In this document: in pieces, positions 1 to 7,959 of the stretch
How positions within the stretch are numbered: position 1 is the first letter of the stretch
Layout: each line of letters begins with the position of its first letter
DNA from: Candidatus Rokuibacteriota bacterium
Lineage (GTDB): Bacteria > Methylomirabilota > Methylomirabilia > Rokubacteriales > CSP1-6
Direction of reading: 5' to 3'
Assembly: GCA_016188005.1 (NCBI GenBank)
Contig: JACPIQ010000008.1
Location: 1 to 64,000, forward strand
DNA length: 64,000 bases
Notes under the pieces: model-generated
Database searches by the model: none
The model's input: only the letters and a program-made list of their open reading frames with translations
What the model was told of the DNA's origin: nothing
Translations under genes and position numbers: made by a program

Positions 1-575
1 TGGCTCAGGTGGATCACGTTGCCGTCCAGGATGACCGGCACGCCCAGGAGATCGAGCGCCCAGGCCGCCTGCTGGGCGGCCAGCGACTGCAGCGGGAAGG
101 TGACCGCGTAGAAGAGGATGGCCGGCAGCGGCACCATGAAGAAGAGGAAGGCGAGCGGGAAGAGCGCCACACGGAATGCCGCCCGGCCCAGGTGGAAGAG
201 GACGAGGCCCGCCACCACCACGATCAGCGACGAGCGCGTGAGGAAGAGCTCTGCCGCGATGTCCCCGAGGAGGAGCGCGCCAAGGCCCGCCAGCAGCACA
301 GGCAGCCCGAGCGCACTCCCTCGCGGCAGGAGCGCCCCCAGCCGTGCCCGCTGGCGCCAGACGAGGTAGCCCGAGAAGAGCGGCACCAGGAAGCCGTGGG
401 TGTAGTTCGCATCGTTCCACCACTGCCGCCCGAGGTCCGCCAGTATCTGCCCGTAGAGGGCGCTCACGAGCAGCGACATGAGCGGCGCGAGCCAGGCCAG
501 GCGTGCCCAGGACGCGGCGCCCGGGGCGAGGGCGTCCGGCTTCAGCACGGCGGCGGCATTGTCAGTGGTGGTCAT
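1..575 (-). CDS. Exosortase (XrtA-like), N-terminal part, cut by window edge
   Basis: Exosortases are multi-pass inner-membrane transpeptidases that process PEP-CTERM proteins for the cell surface. The frame opens at ATG 575 and stays open to base 1, giving about 191 residues. Strongly hydrophobic helices are visible, with the family hallmark YTHG-F-LVP near residues 58-65 followed by WRQR, and later FFMVPLP. The catalytic Cys-Arg-His part lies beyond the window edge. The last 120 bases seen are almost identical to the truncated exosortase at 12352-12797, which shows two copies existed. It is the only copy here with an intact N-terminus and may be the functional sortase for the PEP-CTERM genes nearby. 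The start follows the hydrophobic profile; no strong ribosome site is visible. Confidence 0.85.
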   Translation of the reverse strand, partial: MTTTDNAAAVLKPDALAPGAASWARLAWLAPLMSLLVSALYGQILADLGRQWWNDANYTHGFLVPLFSGYLVWRQRARLGALLPRGSALGLPVLLAGLGALLLGDIAAELFLTRSSLIVVVAGLVLFHLGRAAFRVALFPLAFLFFMVPLPAILFYAVTFPLQSLAAQQAAWALDLLGVPVILDGNVIHLS

Positions 576-982
576 CGCGAGCGTAGGGTGGACTGAGGTG
601 GTAGAGATGTAATGGCCGCGCCAGGCAGGACGGGGCCGCGACGGCAGGTGCCAACAGCCTCTCTCGCCTCAAGCCCCCTCAGGCGTCTGACTGCCCCACG
701 GATCCCTTCGACCTGATGCTCGAGATGCTGGACGTGGTCGCGCGAGGCTCATCGGGGGCTGCGTGCGTTCAGACGGGGCCCCCCCCATGAGGGAAGTGGG
801 TTCTCCCTGGGCGCGGCGTCCCCGGCCTTCTTCGGCTACGAGGTGCTCGTGGCCGACGGCCTCGCCCCGCCCGGTGGCGCGCGTCCAGGGCCGGAGCGAT
901 CGTCGAGGGTTGGCGGGATGAGGGTCGGGGACGCGCCGCCCGCGGGCGACCGGCGCTCGCGCCCGCAGGTGCAGGGAGGCCG
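576..982. other. Intergenic stretch with no recognisable gene
   Basis: About 400 bases between the exosortase start and the end of the PEP-CTERM gene. Short open frames exist on both strands but none resembles a known family or has a convincing ribosome site. I see no repeat or clear promoter. Confidence 0.5.
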
Positions 983-1777
983 CTACGCTGCGCGGCGCTG
1001 CCTGAGCCGGCGAACCGCGGCGAGACCCACCGCCGTCGTGCCCCAGAGGAGCAGCGTCGTCGGCTCGGGCACGGGCGCCGCGTCCACCGAGAACTCGGCC
1101 AGGACGAAGTTGCCGTTAGAGTCCTGGAGGCCTGGGCCGCCGTGGGGGAGGCTCGGGTCGGCCATCACCTCGAGCCTGAACCCGGTGAGGCCCGTGAGCG
1201 CGGTGTAGGCCAGCACCGTATAGACGTCGTGCAGGGTGTCGTTCTCGGTGACGAGGAGCGACTTGTCGGCGAGCTTCGTGATGACCTGGGCGTTAGCCGA
1301 CGAGTAGCTCGACGGGTCGAGCACGGTCCACCCGGTGTCGGGGGTGACATCGCCCCCCGTCGCCAGCCCGTCGGCGAAGGTCGAGCGACCCGCTGTCGTG
1401 ACCGACAGCCGGAACCGGCCCAGCGCGTGTTCGCTCGGCCCCGGGCTCGGCATCCCGAGTGGGTTGAAGAACGTGTGGTTGAGCGTGAAGGTCAGCGCCG
1501 TCCCGCCCGCGAAGGTCGGCGTGTCCGCCACGCTCTCGAAGGCCGCCGTCTGGTTCCCCTCATTGGGATGGATGGCCCAGCCGTTGTAGGAGGAGATCGT
1601 GGGCAGGAGCCCGTCGATCGCCTGGCCCACGGGGAAGCCCGTCTGAGAGAACGTGGCGGTGGCCTGCTGGAGACCGATCGAAGCGGCGCTGGCTGTCCCG
1701 GCCGTGACCGGCGCCGCCAGGGCGACGGACACGAGGAGCCAACTTCCGAACGACAACGCTTCCCTCGACGTCCGCAT
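983..1777 (-). CDS. PEP-CTERM protein with F5/8-type-C-like domain
   Basis: Exported surface protein of 264 residues. ATG 1777 gives a signal peptide: positive start, hydrophobic core, then AGTASA-A near residue 31. The middle part contains NGWAIHP, the TFTLNH stretch and LGRFRLSVTT, the pattern of a discoidin-like carbohydrate-binding module often seen in planctomycete and PEP-CTERM proteins. It ends with VPEPTTLLLWG, a transmembrane helix and an Arg-rich tail, the exosortase recognition signal. A longer frame to 1918 exists, but its extra N-terminus is Arg-rich and would bury the signal peptide. A sigma-54-like box lies at 1799-1813. The ligand is unknown; a carbohydrate is inferred from the fold. 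Confidence 0.85.
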   Translation of the reverse strand: MRTSREALSFGSWLLVSVALAAPVTAGTASAASIGLQQATATFSQTGFPVGQAIDGLLPTISSYNGWAIHPNEGNQTAAFESVADTPTFAGGTALTFTLNHTFFNPLGMPSPGPSEHALGRFRLSVTTAGRSTFADGLATGGDVTPDTGWTVLDPSSYSSANAQVITKLADKSLLVTENDTLHDVYTVLAYTALTGLTGFRLEVMADPSLPHGGPGLQDSNGNFVLAEFSVDAAPVPEPTTLLLWGTTAVGLAAVRRLRQRRAA

Positions 1778-1798
1778 ACGAGAGCCTTGGCCCCACAA

Positions 1799-1813
1799 GC
1801 ACGGGTGATGCCA
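1799..1813 (-). promoter_or_regulatory. Sigma-54-like -24/-12 element before the PEP-CTERM gene
   Basis: Read on the minus strand the site is TGGCATCACCCGTGC. The GG and GC are 10 bases apart as required for RpoN promoters; the -24 half fits well and the -12 half is GTGC instead of TTGC. The predicted transcript start would leave only about ten leader bases before ATG 1777, which is short and lowers confidence. Confidence 0.4.
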
Positions 1814-1942
1814 GATGCCTCGGGCCGCGCCGTCGCCGGAAAGTCGGGCACTTGGAACGAGCCGGCGGCGCCTGGACGTGTAGCCCATTGCAGACAAGCG
1901 GAAGGCCCTTGCAGGCACAGGACGGGGAGGTAACAGGGAGCG

Positions 1943-2191
1943 TCACCTCAGCTCCGCCAGCATCCTCGTCGCCTTGTCCTTCCCCATGAACGTCGACGGC
2001 GACCCCGCCGCAAAGGCCAGGGCCTTCCGCGCCGGGTCCTTGTCGCCCGTCCTGGCTGCGGCCGCCCCCAGGTGGTACTGGAACCACTGCAGGACGTCGT
2101 CGTCGATCCGAATAGTGATGCGCGTCTTGCCGGACGGAGCCCGCAGGACAGCACCGCGCCGACCGGATCTGAAGTCGTACTGCTTCTTCAT
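1943..2191 (-). CDS. brnA: BrnA-like antitoxin fused to a TPR-protein tail
   Basis: Chimeric 82-residue protein. Residues 1-38 match the BrnA antitoxin start (MKKQYDF, RRGAV, GKTRITIR, DDDVLQWF), the RHH-type DNA-binding part that pairs with BrnT. From YHLG onward (about residue 39) it is instead the C-terminus of the TPR protein found at 4094 and 11900: AARTGDKD, ARKALAFAA and ending LAELR. The normal BrnA C-terminus is therefore replaced. ATG 2191 overlaps the BrnT stop by 4 bases, as in real brnTA operons. Whether it still binds BrnT is unknown. The alternative, an assembly chimera, cannot be excluded, but reads should show it. Confidence 0.7.
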   Translation of the reverse strand: MKKQYDFRSGRRGAVLRAPSGKTRITIRIDDDVLQWFQYHLGAAAARTGDKDPARKALAFAAGSPSTFMGKDKATRMLAELR

Positions 2192-2436
2192 CCCGCCTCC
2201 TCGTACTGGCGTCGCTCGCGCGGTGTCGCCCGTCTCGCCGAGATGAGCCGGGGGCGATCCTCGCTCCAGGTGTAGACGACCACGAGAACCCGGCCGAGCG
2301 CGTCCATCCCGAGCGTGATGACCCGTTCCTCCTCGTCAGAGGGGGCATCCGGGATGGTGATCGCCAGGTCGTCGTGGAGCACGGTCGCCGCGTCCGCGAA
2401 ATCGACGCCGTGCTTCCGGAGATTGCCGGCAGCCTT
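2188..2436 (-). pseudogene. brnT: BrnT-like RNase toxin, N-terminus lost
   Basis: BrnT is a RelE-fold ribonuclease toxin. The frame reads AAGNLRKHGV, then DFADAATV, DEEERVITLGMD, GRVLVVVYTW, RLISARRAT and ends RRQYEEAG, all typical BrnT blocks. The first residues, normally including an F/W-DP-K segment and start codon, are missing: upstream of about 2437 the DNA switches to a TPR gene in another frame. A GTG at 2382 could start a shorter protein without the first strand. The stop overlaps the BrnA start (ATGA). Probably inactive unless the TPR frame supplies translation. Confidence 0.75.
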
Positions 2437-2572
2437 TCGCGTAGGCGGCCTGGGCCTGCGGGATGTCGCCCCGCTGCTGGCGGATGACGCCCACGAGCAT
2501 CAGCGTCACCACGTTCATCGGGTTGACGGCGAGCCCGGCGGCCGGCTTGGCCAACGCCTGTATGAGCCGGAA
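2437..2572 (-). pseudogene. Fragment of TPR (PrsT-like) protein gene
   Basis: The minus strand encodes LAVNPMNVVTLML and QQRGDIPQAQAAYAK, a TPR-type helix pair. It corresponds to the LAVNPKNVVMLM region of the TPR pseudogene at 4094-5048. It is joined directly to the BrnT remnant at its downstream end, and homology ceases upstream near 2572. In exosortase systems such TPR proteins (PrsT family) accompany the EPS/PEP-CTERM machinery. Confidence 0.6.
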
Positions 2573-2913
2573 AGCAGTTCACCCTTCACGGAAGCGGGGA
2601 AACTCCACGCCCGGCCCGCGCCCAGTCCTGCTGGCGCGCGGGGGCTCGTGACCCCGACTCTGCCGGAGGTCGAGGCTCCCGCCTTCGGAGTGGAGGCGCT
2701 GTTGGCACGTTCATCTTCGGGATGCTCTTCCTGGCCGCCTGGGCCGTCGTCCGGTAGGGGGGCGGGTCTTGCCTCGTACCCTGGACCCGGGCTGACACCA
2801 TCCTTCCCGGTTGAAGCCCGGCAGGCTCGGGCCCGAGGTTGGCGAGTAGGATTGCAAGACCTGACCCCAAGGCGACCGGCCACCATTTCCGCGCTTTCTC
2901 ATGTCGCGCAACA
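2573..2913. other. Non-coding stretch carrying one RAYT-type repeat end
   Basis: No supported gene. The only recognisable item is the repeat end at 2849-2868. Overlapping short frames on both strands have the Arg/Pro-rich look of GC-rich noise. Confidence 0.5.
2849..2868 (-). repeat. RAYT-type element end (solo)
   Basis: GGATTGCAAGACCTGACCCC, a 20-of-20 match to the right inverted end of the RAYT element at 57496-57515. No partner end lies close by, so it is a solo remnant. Confidence 0.75.
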
Positions 2914-3315
2914 CTCAAGAGCGCGGCCCTGGACTGCTATGCCTCGGGGGACCAGGCTGCGGCGGAGCGGGCTCTGGGCGAGTGTTGGTGAGCGCGCCCG
3001 GTTCGCTACGGCCTTGCGCTGTTCTCGGGGGCGGCGCGACTCGCCCCGGTTGCTCGTTCTCAGCGCGGGTTTGCCTATGTGGCCGCGGATCCGGCTGCGG
3101 TCGCGAGCAGCCTCGGCTGGACACCGGTCCCGAGCGGCGCGAACTTCGCGCAGCTCGTCCCCTTCGACGAGGGAGTGTGGTACGGAACCCAGCAAGTGGA
3201 TGGCGATCCCGTGGTCAGCGACGTCCAGCTGTTTCTGGGCCTGGCGAGCTTCAAGGGCCGGGGCGGAGAGGCCGCCACGGCCATCCTCGAACAACGGCTC
3301 CGCCCGCGATGGTGA
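2914..3315 (+). pseudogene. Duplicated C-terminus of the AbiEi-like antitoxin gene
   Basis: Bases 2914-3324 are a near-identical copy of 5896-6306, the last third of the AbiEi-like gene plus the first bases of its partner. An in-frame TGA (after GECW) interrupts the copy, and nothing upstream encodes the N-terminal two thirds. A downstream start at 3079 could give a 78-residue product ending ILEQRLRPRW, but no function is expected. The copy ends six bases after the antitoxin stop region and is followed by unrelated DNA. Confidence 0.8.
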
Positions 3316-3391
3316 CCCGAACCAGCGGTGTCGACCAGCGTGCCCCGCCGCGGTCGGAACGCAGTGGCAGTCCGTTCCCGATCCCCAGAAC

Positions 3392-3420
3392 TTGCGGTCG
3401 TGGCCCGACGGGCCTAATCT
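3392..3420 (+). promoter_or_regulatory. Sigma-70-type promoter of the DUF433/DUF5615 operon
   Basis: TTGCGG, 17 bases, TAATCT. The -10 box ends 6 bases before ATG 3427, so the transcript is predicted to start at or next to the start codon (leaderless). No ribosome site is present between them. Confidence 0.55.
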
Positions 3421-3426
3421 GAGGCC

Positions 3427-3657
3427 ATGCGCTGGGAAGACCGGATCACGATTACGCCCGGGGTGCGCGGTGGCAAGCCCTGCATCAGGGGCACGCGGAT
3501 CACCGTCTACGACATCCTCGAGTACCTTGCTGGTGGCATGACCGAGGCCGAGATCCTCGCCGACTTCCCCTCCCTGACCCGCGAGGATATCGGGGCTGCC
3601 TTGGCCTTTGCTGCCGCTCGTGAACGCCGGCTCGCCGGCTCTCCCACCACCGAGTGA
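3427..3657 (+). CDS. DUF433 family antitoxin
   Basis: A 76-residue protein with the DUF433 pattern: RITITPGVRGGKPCIRGTRI near residues 6-25, then VYDILEYLAGG and EILADFP. DUF433 proteins are small winged-helix-like DNA-binding antitoxins usually encoded just before a DUF5615 PIN-like toxin, as here. Its stop overlaps the toxin GTG start by 4 bases. A promoter lies so close upstream that a leaderless mRNA is likely. Expected role: bind the toxin and repress the operon. Confidence 0.85.
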   Translation: MRWEDRITITPGVRGGKPCIRGTRITVYDILEYLAGGMTEAEILADFPSLTREDIGAALAFAAARERRLAGSPTTE

Positions 3658-4007
3658 GCCTCCTGTTCGATGAGAATCTCAGTCCCCGCCTGATCCGCCT
3701 CCTCGAAGCCACGTATCCTCAGAGCGAACACGTCGAACTTGCCGGGCTCAGGGGGCAGTCCGACCTCGAGTTGTGGGAGTATGCTGCCCGGCGGGGCGCG
3801 ACCCTCGTCTCCAAGGACAATGACTTCCGCCAGCTCAGCTTCCTGAGAGGCCATCCGCCGAAGGCGATCTGGCTCAACGCCGGGAACGCGGGGACGGATG
3901 CTATCGCGGGACTCCTGGAGGCGCACCGAGAGGCCGTGCAGGCCTTCCTATCGGATGCGGAGGCCAGCCTTCTCGCCTTGAGCCTGCCGGTGCAGGGGCA
4001 GGACTGA
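3654..4007 (+). CDS. DUF5615 PIN-like toxin
   Basis: A 117-residue protein. The N-terminus LLFDENLSPRL carries the conserved Asp-Glu-Asn of the PIN-like Mut7-C/DUF5615 family, and ATLVSKDNDFRQ holds the second acidic patch (KDxDF). Such proteins are putative RNases paired with DUF433. The GTG start at 3654 overlaps the antitoxin stop (GTGA), implying translational coupling. Length is normal and the frame intact. The target RNA is unknown. Confidence 0.85.
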   Translation: MSLLFDENLSPRLIRLLEATYPQSEHVELAGLRGQSDLELWEYAARRGATLVSKDNDFRQLSFLRGHPPKAIWLNAGNAGTDAIAGLLEAHREAVQAFLSDAEASLLALSLPVQGQD

Positions 4008-4093
4008 CATGACGGGTGGTCACGGGTGGAGCCAGGTCTTGAATCACGACACGGGCCTCGGCAGCGGTCGGCCTGCTCCGGGGGAGGAGATCG

Positions 4094-5048
4094 CTACCTC
4101 AGCTCGGCCAGCGTCTTCCTCGCCTCGTCCTTGCCCTTGAAAGCCGCCGGCGAGGCCGCCGCGACGGCCAGGGCCTTCCGCGCGAGGTCCTTGTCGCCCG
4201 TCCTGGCCGCCGCCATCCCCAGGTGGTACTGGAGTTCCGCGTTGTCGGCAGCCGCACCGCGCCCTCGCGCAGCAGCGCCAGGGCCCGCTGGTACACCCCG
4301 CGCGCCACCTGCTTGGCCATCTGGGCGAGAGCCAGCGCCCTGTCCTTGACCGGCTTGTGATTTCCCGAGAGCATTCCCCCCCGTGCTCGGAGTGGATCCA
4401 GGCCAGGTTGTTGGCCATCAGCATCACCACGTTCTTCGGGTTGACGGCGAGATCCGCGTCGAGCTTGGTCAGGGCCTCGTCGTGCTTGCGGGCGGAGCCA
4501 TAGAGCCGCCCGAGCTCCACGTAGCCCTCGATCAACCGGGGCTCGAGCTGGAGCGCATCGAGGAAGGCGGGCTCGGCCCTGTCCATCTCGCGCCGCGCCA
4601 GGTGGACGCGCCCCAGCAGGGCGTGCATCGGCGCCGAGCGTGGCTCCAGCACGAGCTGCTGCCTGACGCGGGCCAGCGCCGCATCCGGCTGCCTGTCGGC
4701 CAGCGCCATGGCCGCGATCTGGCCCAGGGGCTCGACACAGCCCGGCCTCAGCGCCAGCGCCGCCTCGAAGGACCTCCGCGCCTCGGCCGCCTTGCCCTGC
4801 GCCCGCAGCGCCAGCGCCAGCAGATGAGGTCCCCGCGGGTCCTGCGGCGCCAGCGCCGGGATCTTGCGGTAGGCCTCCACCCCCCGCGCCCCGTCCCCCC
4901 TGGCGACATGGGCCGAGCCCAGCAGCACCCACGCGGGCACCGCCCCGGGGCTGCCGCGCCACCAGCCCCTCGAGCCTCTCGATGGCCGGCTGAAGCGCCC
5001 CCGCCTGGATGTCGAGCTCGGCCAGGAGCAGGGTGGACTCCACGAGAC
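4094..5048 (-). pseudogene. TPR (PrsT-like) protein gene, frameshifted
   Basis: The minus strand encodes a string of TPR helices spread over three frames. It starts at LVESTLLLAELDIQAGALQ (about 5048) and shifts frame after RLEGLVARQPRG. It continues with AWVLLGSAHVARGD, ALRPGCVEPLGQ, RSAPMHALLGRVHLARREMD and LAVNPKNVVMLM, then shifts again near 4385. It shifts once more near 4243, where CTGCCGACAACG replaces the CTGCCGGACAACG of the copy at 12050. It ends LAELR-stop. At least three frameshifts and no start make it a pseudogene. The family accompanies exosortase/EPS loci. Confidence 0.75.
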
Positions 5049-5189
5049 GGGGGCTCCAGCTCGCGGCCGCATCTGTGCGGCGGCGAGCGGTAGGGGCGGT
5101 GCGATCCGGGATGTGGCGAGGACCCGCATGAACAGCAAGCGCGGACCGGCGTCGGCTGAAGGAGGGGGAAGGGCTCGCCAGCGTGCCGG

Positions 5190-5235
5190 TTGACTTGTAT
5201 TTCATGTTGGGGTAGCGTTTCACCACCCGGTGAAA
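5190..5235 (+). promoter_or_regulatory. Putative promoter and operator of the AbiEi/AbiEii operon
   Basis: TTGACT (5190), 17 bases, TAGCGT (5213-5218) is followed by TTTCACC-ACCC-GGTGAAA (5218-5235), a perfect 7-bp inverted repeat. AbiEi-type antitoxins autorepress by binding inverted repeats at their promoter, so this is a natural operator candidate. It overlaps the GTG at 5230, which favours ATG 5236 or 5248 as the true start. Confidence 0.5.
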
Positions 5236-6297
5236 ATGGTTGATACGATGAAACAGGTGAAGGAGGCCCTGAACGCCCTGCTCTCGCAGGTGCCGTCGGT
5301 TCGCATCCTGCGCTGGGAGACGACCCGCGGGCGGGTCCCCGCTCGTGGGTCGGCTGCCCAGCCAGACCTGGGGATTGAGCTCTTTGCCGGCGGGCGCCCC
5401 TGGCGTCTCCTCGTTCAGGCGACGTCGAGCGGGGAACCGCGGATGGTCCGCGCCGGGATCCAGTCCCTCACCGCCCGCGTCCCGAAGTCCGGACGGGCGT
5501 ACGGGGTCCTCGCGGCGCCCCACCTGGGGCCGATGAGCCAGCAGATCTGCCGGGAGGCGAGGGTGGGATTTCTCGACCTGGCTGGCAATTGCCGGCTCGT
5601 CTTCGACCAGGTCTTCATCGAGCGCCTGGGGAGTCCCAAGCCGGCCGTCGAGCGGCGCGCCCTGAGGTCCCTCTTCTCTCCGAAGGCCGGGCGGGCGCTC
5701 CGGGTTCTGCTCGCTGCGCCCCGGCGGAGGTGGCGGCTGCAGGCTCTGGCGCTCGAGGCCCGTGTGAGCCTGGGGCTCGCCTTCAAGGTCAAGCAGCGGC
5801 TGCTCGATCTGGAGTACGCCGCCCAGGATGCCGCGGGGATCCGGCTGAGCAGGCCCGAAGAGCTGCTCCGCGCGTGGAGCGCGAGCTACGTCTACCTCAA
5901 GAGCGCGGCCCTGGACTGCTATGCCTCGGGGGACCAGGCCGCGGCGGAGCGGGCTCTGGGCGAGTATTGCCGAGCGCGCCCGGTTCGCTACGGGCTTGCC
6001 CTCTTCTCGGGTGCGGCGCGACTCGCCCCGGTTGCTCGCTCTCAGCGCGGGTTTGCCTATGTGGCCGCGGATCCGGCTGCGGTCGCGCGCAGCCTCGGCT
6101 GGACGCCGGTCCCGAGCGGCGCGAACTTCACGCTGCTCGTCCCCTTCGACGAGGGAGTGTGGTACGGAACCCAGCAAGTGGATGGCGATCCGGTGGTCAG
6201 CGACGTCCAGCTGTTTCTCGACCTGGCGAGCTTCAAGGGCCGGGGCGAAGAGGCCGCCACGGCCATCCTCGAACAACGGCTCCGCCCGCGATGGTGA
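5230..6297 (+). CDS. AbiEi-family antitoxin / transcriptional regulator
   Basis: A 355-residue protein of the type IV TA AbiEi antitoxin family. The N-terminal half has a restriction-endonuclease-like look (PDLGIELF, then GVLAAPHLGP and GFLDLAGNCRLVF near residues 95-130). A winged-helix-like part follows (LLAAPRRRWRLQAL, LGLAFKVKQRLLDL), then a C-terminal part ending ILEQRLRPRW. It overlaps the AbiEii-like gene by 7 bases (ATGGTGA). The GTG start sits inside an inverted repeat, so ATG 5236 or 5248 may be used. The last third is duplicated at 2914-3324. Expected role: operon repressor and toxin neutraliser. Confidence 0.8.
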   Translation: MKMVDTMKQVKEALNALLSQVPSVRILRWETTRGRVPARGSAAQPDLGIELFAGGRPWRLLVQATSSGEPRMVRAGIQSLTARVPKSGRAYGVLAAPHLGPMSQQICREARVGFLDLAGNCRLVFDQVFIERLGSPKPAVERRALRSLFSPKAGRALRVLLAAPRRRWRLQALALEARVSLGLAFKVKQRLLDLEYAAQDAAGIRLSRPEELLRAWSASYVYLKSAALDCYASGDQAAAERALGEYCRARPVRYGLALFSGAARLAPVARSQRGFAYVAADPAAVARSLGWTPVPSGANFTLLVPFDEGVWYGTQQVDGDPVVSDVQLFLDLASFKGRGEEAATAILEQRLRPRW

Positions 6298-7136
6298 CCC
6301 GAACCACGTACACGGAGGACGCGGTGCGCGCCTGCGAATCCGTCCTCATCGAGTTGGTCCACGCGCTCGGCGAGTTCCGGGACCACATGGTCGTCGTCGG
6401 GGGCTGGGTCCCCAGCCTTCTCCTGCGAGGGGCGGCGGAGGTGCACGCCGGAACGCTCGACATCGACGTGGCGCTCGACTTCAGCCGGATGCCTGCCGAG
6501 ACGTACCAGACTCTCCTCGAGGTGCTGCTCCGCAGGGGATACCGCCAGGACGCCGGCCAGCCGTTTCGCTTCTTTCGTGACGTGCCGAACGTCGGCCGTC
6601 GACCGATCACGGTGGAGGTTGATCTCCTCGCGGGCGAGTACGGGGGCACGGGCGGCGGCCATCGGACCCAGCCCGTGCAGGATGCGCGTGCGCGAAAGGC
6701 GCGCGGTGCGGACCTGGTTTTCGACGCCCCGGTGCCGGTGGAGGTCGAAGGGGAGCTCCCTGGTGGCGGCCGCGATCGGGTGACCGTCCGGGTGGCCGGC
6801 GTCGTTCCCTGGCTCGTGATGAAGGGCATGGCCCTGGCTGAGCGGATCAAGGAGAAGGACGCCTACGACATCGTCTACTGCGTGCGGAACTACCCTGGCG
6901 GGATCCCGGGCCTCGTCCAGGTCTGCCGACCCCATCTGAGCCACGGGCTGGTTCGGGAGGGCTTCGGGAAGATCCGTCGTCACTTCCAATCCGTCGAGCA
7001 CATCGGGCCTCGCCTCGTCGCCGACTTCGAAGCGGTGACCGACCCCGAGGCCCGTGACCTCATCCGTCGTGCAGCCTACGAGGAGGTGCGGCAGTGGCTC
7101 GACGCCCTCGATGTACCGCCGTGGGTGGAACCGTAG
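6291..7136 (+). CDS. AbiEii-family nucleotidyltransferase toxin
   Basis: A 281-residue protein starting at ATG 6291, which overlaps the stop of the AbiEi-like gene. MVVVGGWVPSLLL followed by LDIDVALD gives the GG-W and D-x-D motif of minimal nucleotidyltransferases. A further Asp lies in VEVDLLAGEY, and MKGMALAERIKEKDAYDI is the conserved Lys-containing C-terminal helix of AbiEii/DUF1814-type toxins. Such toxins transfer nucleotides to tRNA or other targets and often give abortive phage defence. The frame is intact and of usual length. Confidence 0.85.
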   Translation: MVTRTTYTEDAVRACESVLIELVHALGEFRDHMVVVGGWVPSLLLRGAAEVHAGTLDIDVALDFSRMPAETYQTLLEVLLRRGYRQDAGQPFRFFRDVPNVGRRPITVEVDLLAGEYGGTGGGHRTQPVQDARARKARGADLVFDAPVPVEVEGELPGGGRDRVTVRVAGVVPWLVMKGMALAERIKEKDAYDIVYCVRNYPGGIPGLVQVCRPHLSHGLVREGFGKIRRHFQSVEHIGPRLVADFEAVTDPEARDLIRRAAYEEVRQWLDALDVPPWVEP

Positions 7137-7267
7137 CGTAGCGAAACGCAGGCGGGGGCAGGCCTCTCGAGGGCGGGGCTGACGGCGGCGACCCAGTTGG
7201 TGCGGGTCGGCGCGGATCGACTCGGTGCTGCGCCGCGCCGGAGCTGGCACGCGGGAGCCCTGTCGTG

Positions 7268-7390
7268 TCGTTCACCGACAACGTCATCGTGAACGGCCCA
7301 GGGCCCGCGTTCACCATGTTCGGCATCAACGTCCAGAATGCCTCTCAGGTCACGACCGCCGGCGGCGTCGAAGCCCGAACCGGATACTGA
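7268..7390 (+). pseudogene. C-terminal scrap of an unidentified beta-rich protein
   Basis: The plus strand reads VSFTDNVIVNGPGPAFTMFG, then INVQNASQVTTAGGV and stops at 7388-7390, a beta-strand-rich pattern typical of surface or beta-helix proteins. It has no start or upstream continuation and ends right at a RAYT-type end. The family is not recognisable. Confidence 0.35.
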
Positions 7391-7395
7391 TATTT

Positions 7396-7409
7396 CAAGA
7401 CCTGACCCC
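7396..7409 (-). repeat. Partial RAYT-type element end
   Basis: CAAGACCTGACCCC, the inner 14 bases of the right end seen at 57496-57515. It marks the junction between the preceding scrap and a TPR fragment. Confidence 0.6.
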
Positions 7410-7410
7410 C

Positions 7411-7740
7411 GAGGACACAGCACCGCCTCGGCCTGCGCGCGGGCCTCGTCCGGCTTTCCGCCCAGGAGATAGATGCTCGCCAGCTTGAGCCGAACCTCCG
7501 CGTTGTCCGGCTCCAGCTCCTGCGCCCGCAGGAGGAACCGGAAGGCCTGCCCCATCTCGCCGAGCTGGAAGTGGGCGAGCCCGAGCTGGCGGATGGCCGC
7601 GGCGTTGGTGACCTCGATGCGGAGCACGTTCCGGTACTCGATGATGGCATCCCGGTACTTCTCCGCCTTGACGTAGCGGTCGCCGCGCTCGAGATGGCGC
7701 GCCTTCCGGGCCTCGGGCGAGCGCGCGTACCCCGCCGCCA
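7411..7740 (-). pseudogene. N-terminal TPR fragment between RAYT-type ends
   Basis: The minus strand encodes ARKARHLERGDRYVKAEKY, then AIIEYRNVLRIE, AAIRQLGLAHFQLGEMGQA, ELEPDNAEVRLKLASIYLLG and ARAQAEAVL: three TPR units in one frame. This is the usual first part of PrsT-type TPR lipoproteins (cysteine-bearing signal peptide absent). It is bounded by repeat ends at 7396-7409 and 7774-7792; an ATG supplied by the repeat (MQDLT) could start an artificial frame at 7789. It probably was the 5' part of the gene whose middle and end survive at 4094-5048. Confidence 0.7.
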
Positions 7741-7773
7741 GCGCCCGGATCACCGCCACCAGCACCATCAGCA

Positions 7774-7915
7774 GGGTCAGGTCTTGCATTACGACATTGG
7801 TGACGGGGCGAGCGCATGGTCGCGCGCATCTATCTGCTCCGGTTCGCTCCCGGGATAGGGTCAGAGGGTGACCCCGTCCCTGAAGCGGGCGTGCTGGATT
7901 GCAAGACCTGACCCC
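7774..7915. mobile_element. 142-bp non-autonomous RAYT-type element
   Basis: Bounded by a left end (GGGTCAGGTCTTGCATTAC, 7774-7792) and a perfect right end (GGATTGCAAGACCTGACCCC, 7896-7915) in the same inverted arrangement as the 410-bp element at 57106-57515. The 100 bases between have no coding capacity. It looks like a deletion derivative or MITE mobilised in trans. Confidence 0.65.
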
Positions 7916-7959
7916 GGGGCAGTCACAGGCACCAGCAGCGGCATCGCCAAGTGTGCCGG

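Noticed and set aside
4099-6276. Minus-strand frame of 725 codons across the AbiEi-like gene
   Set aside because: Most of it is the antisense shadow of the AbiEi-like gene; only the part below 5048 has TPR homology, and that shifts frame.
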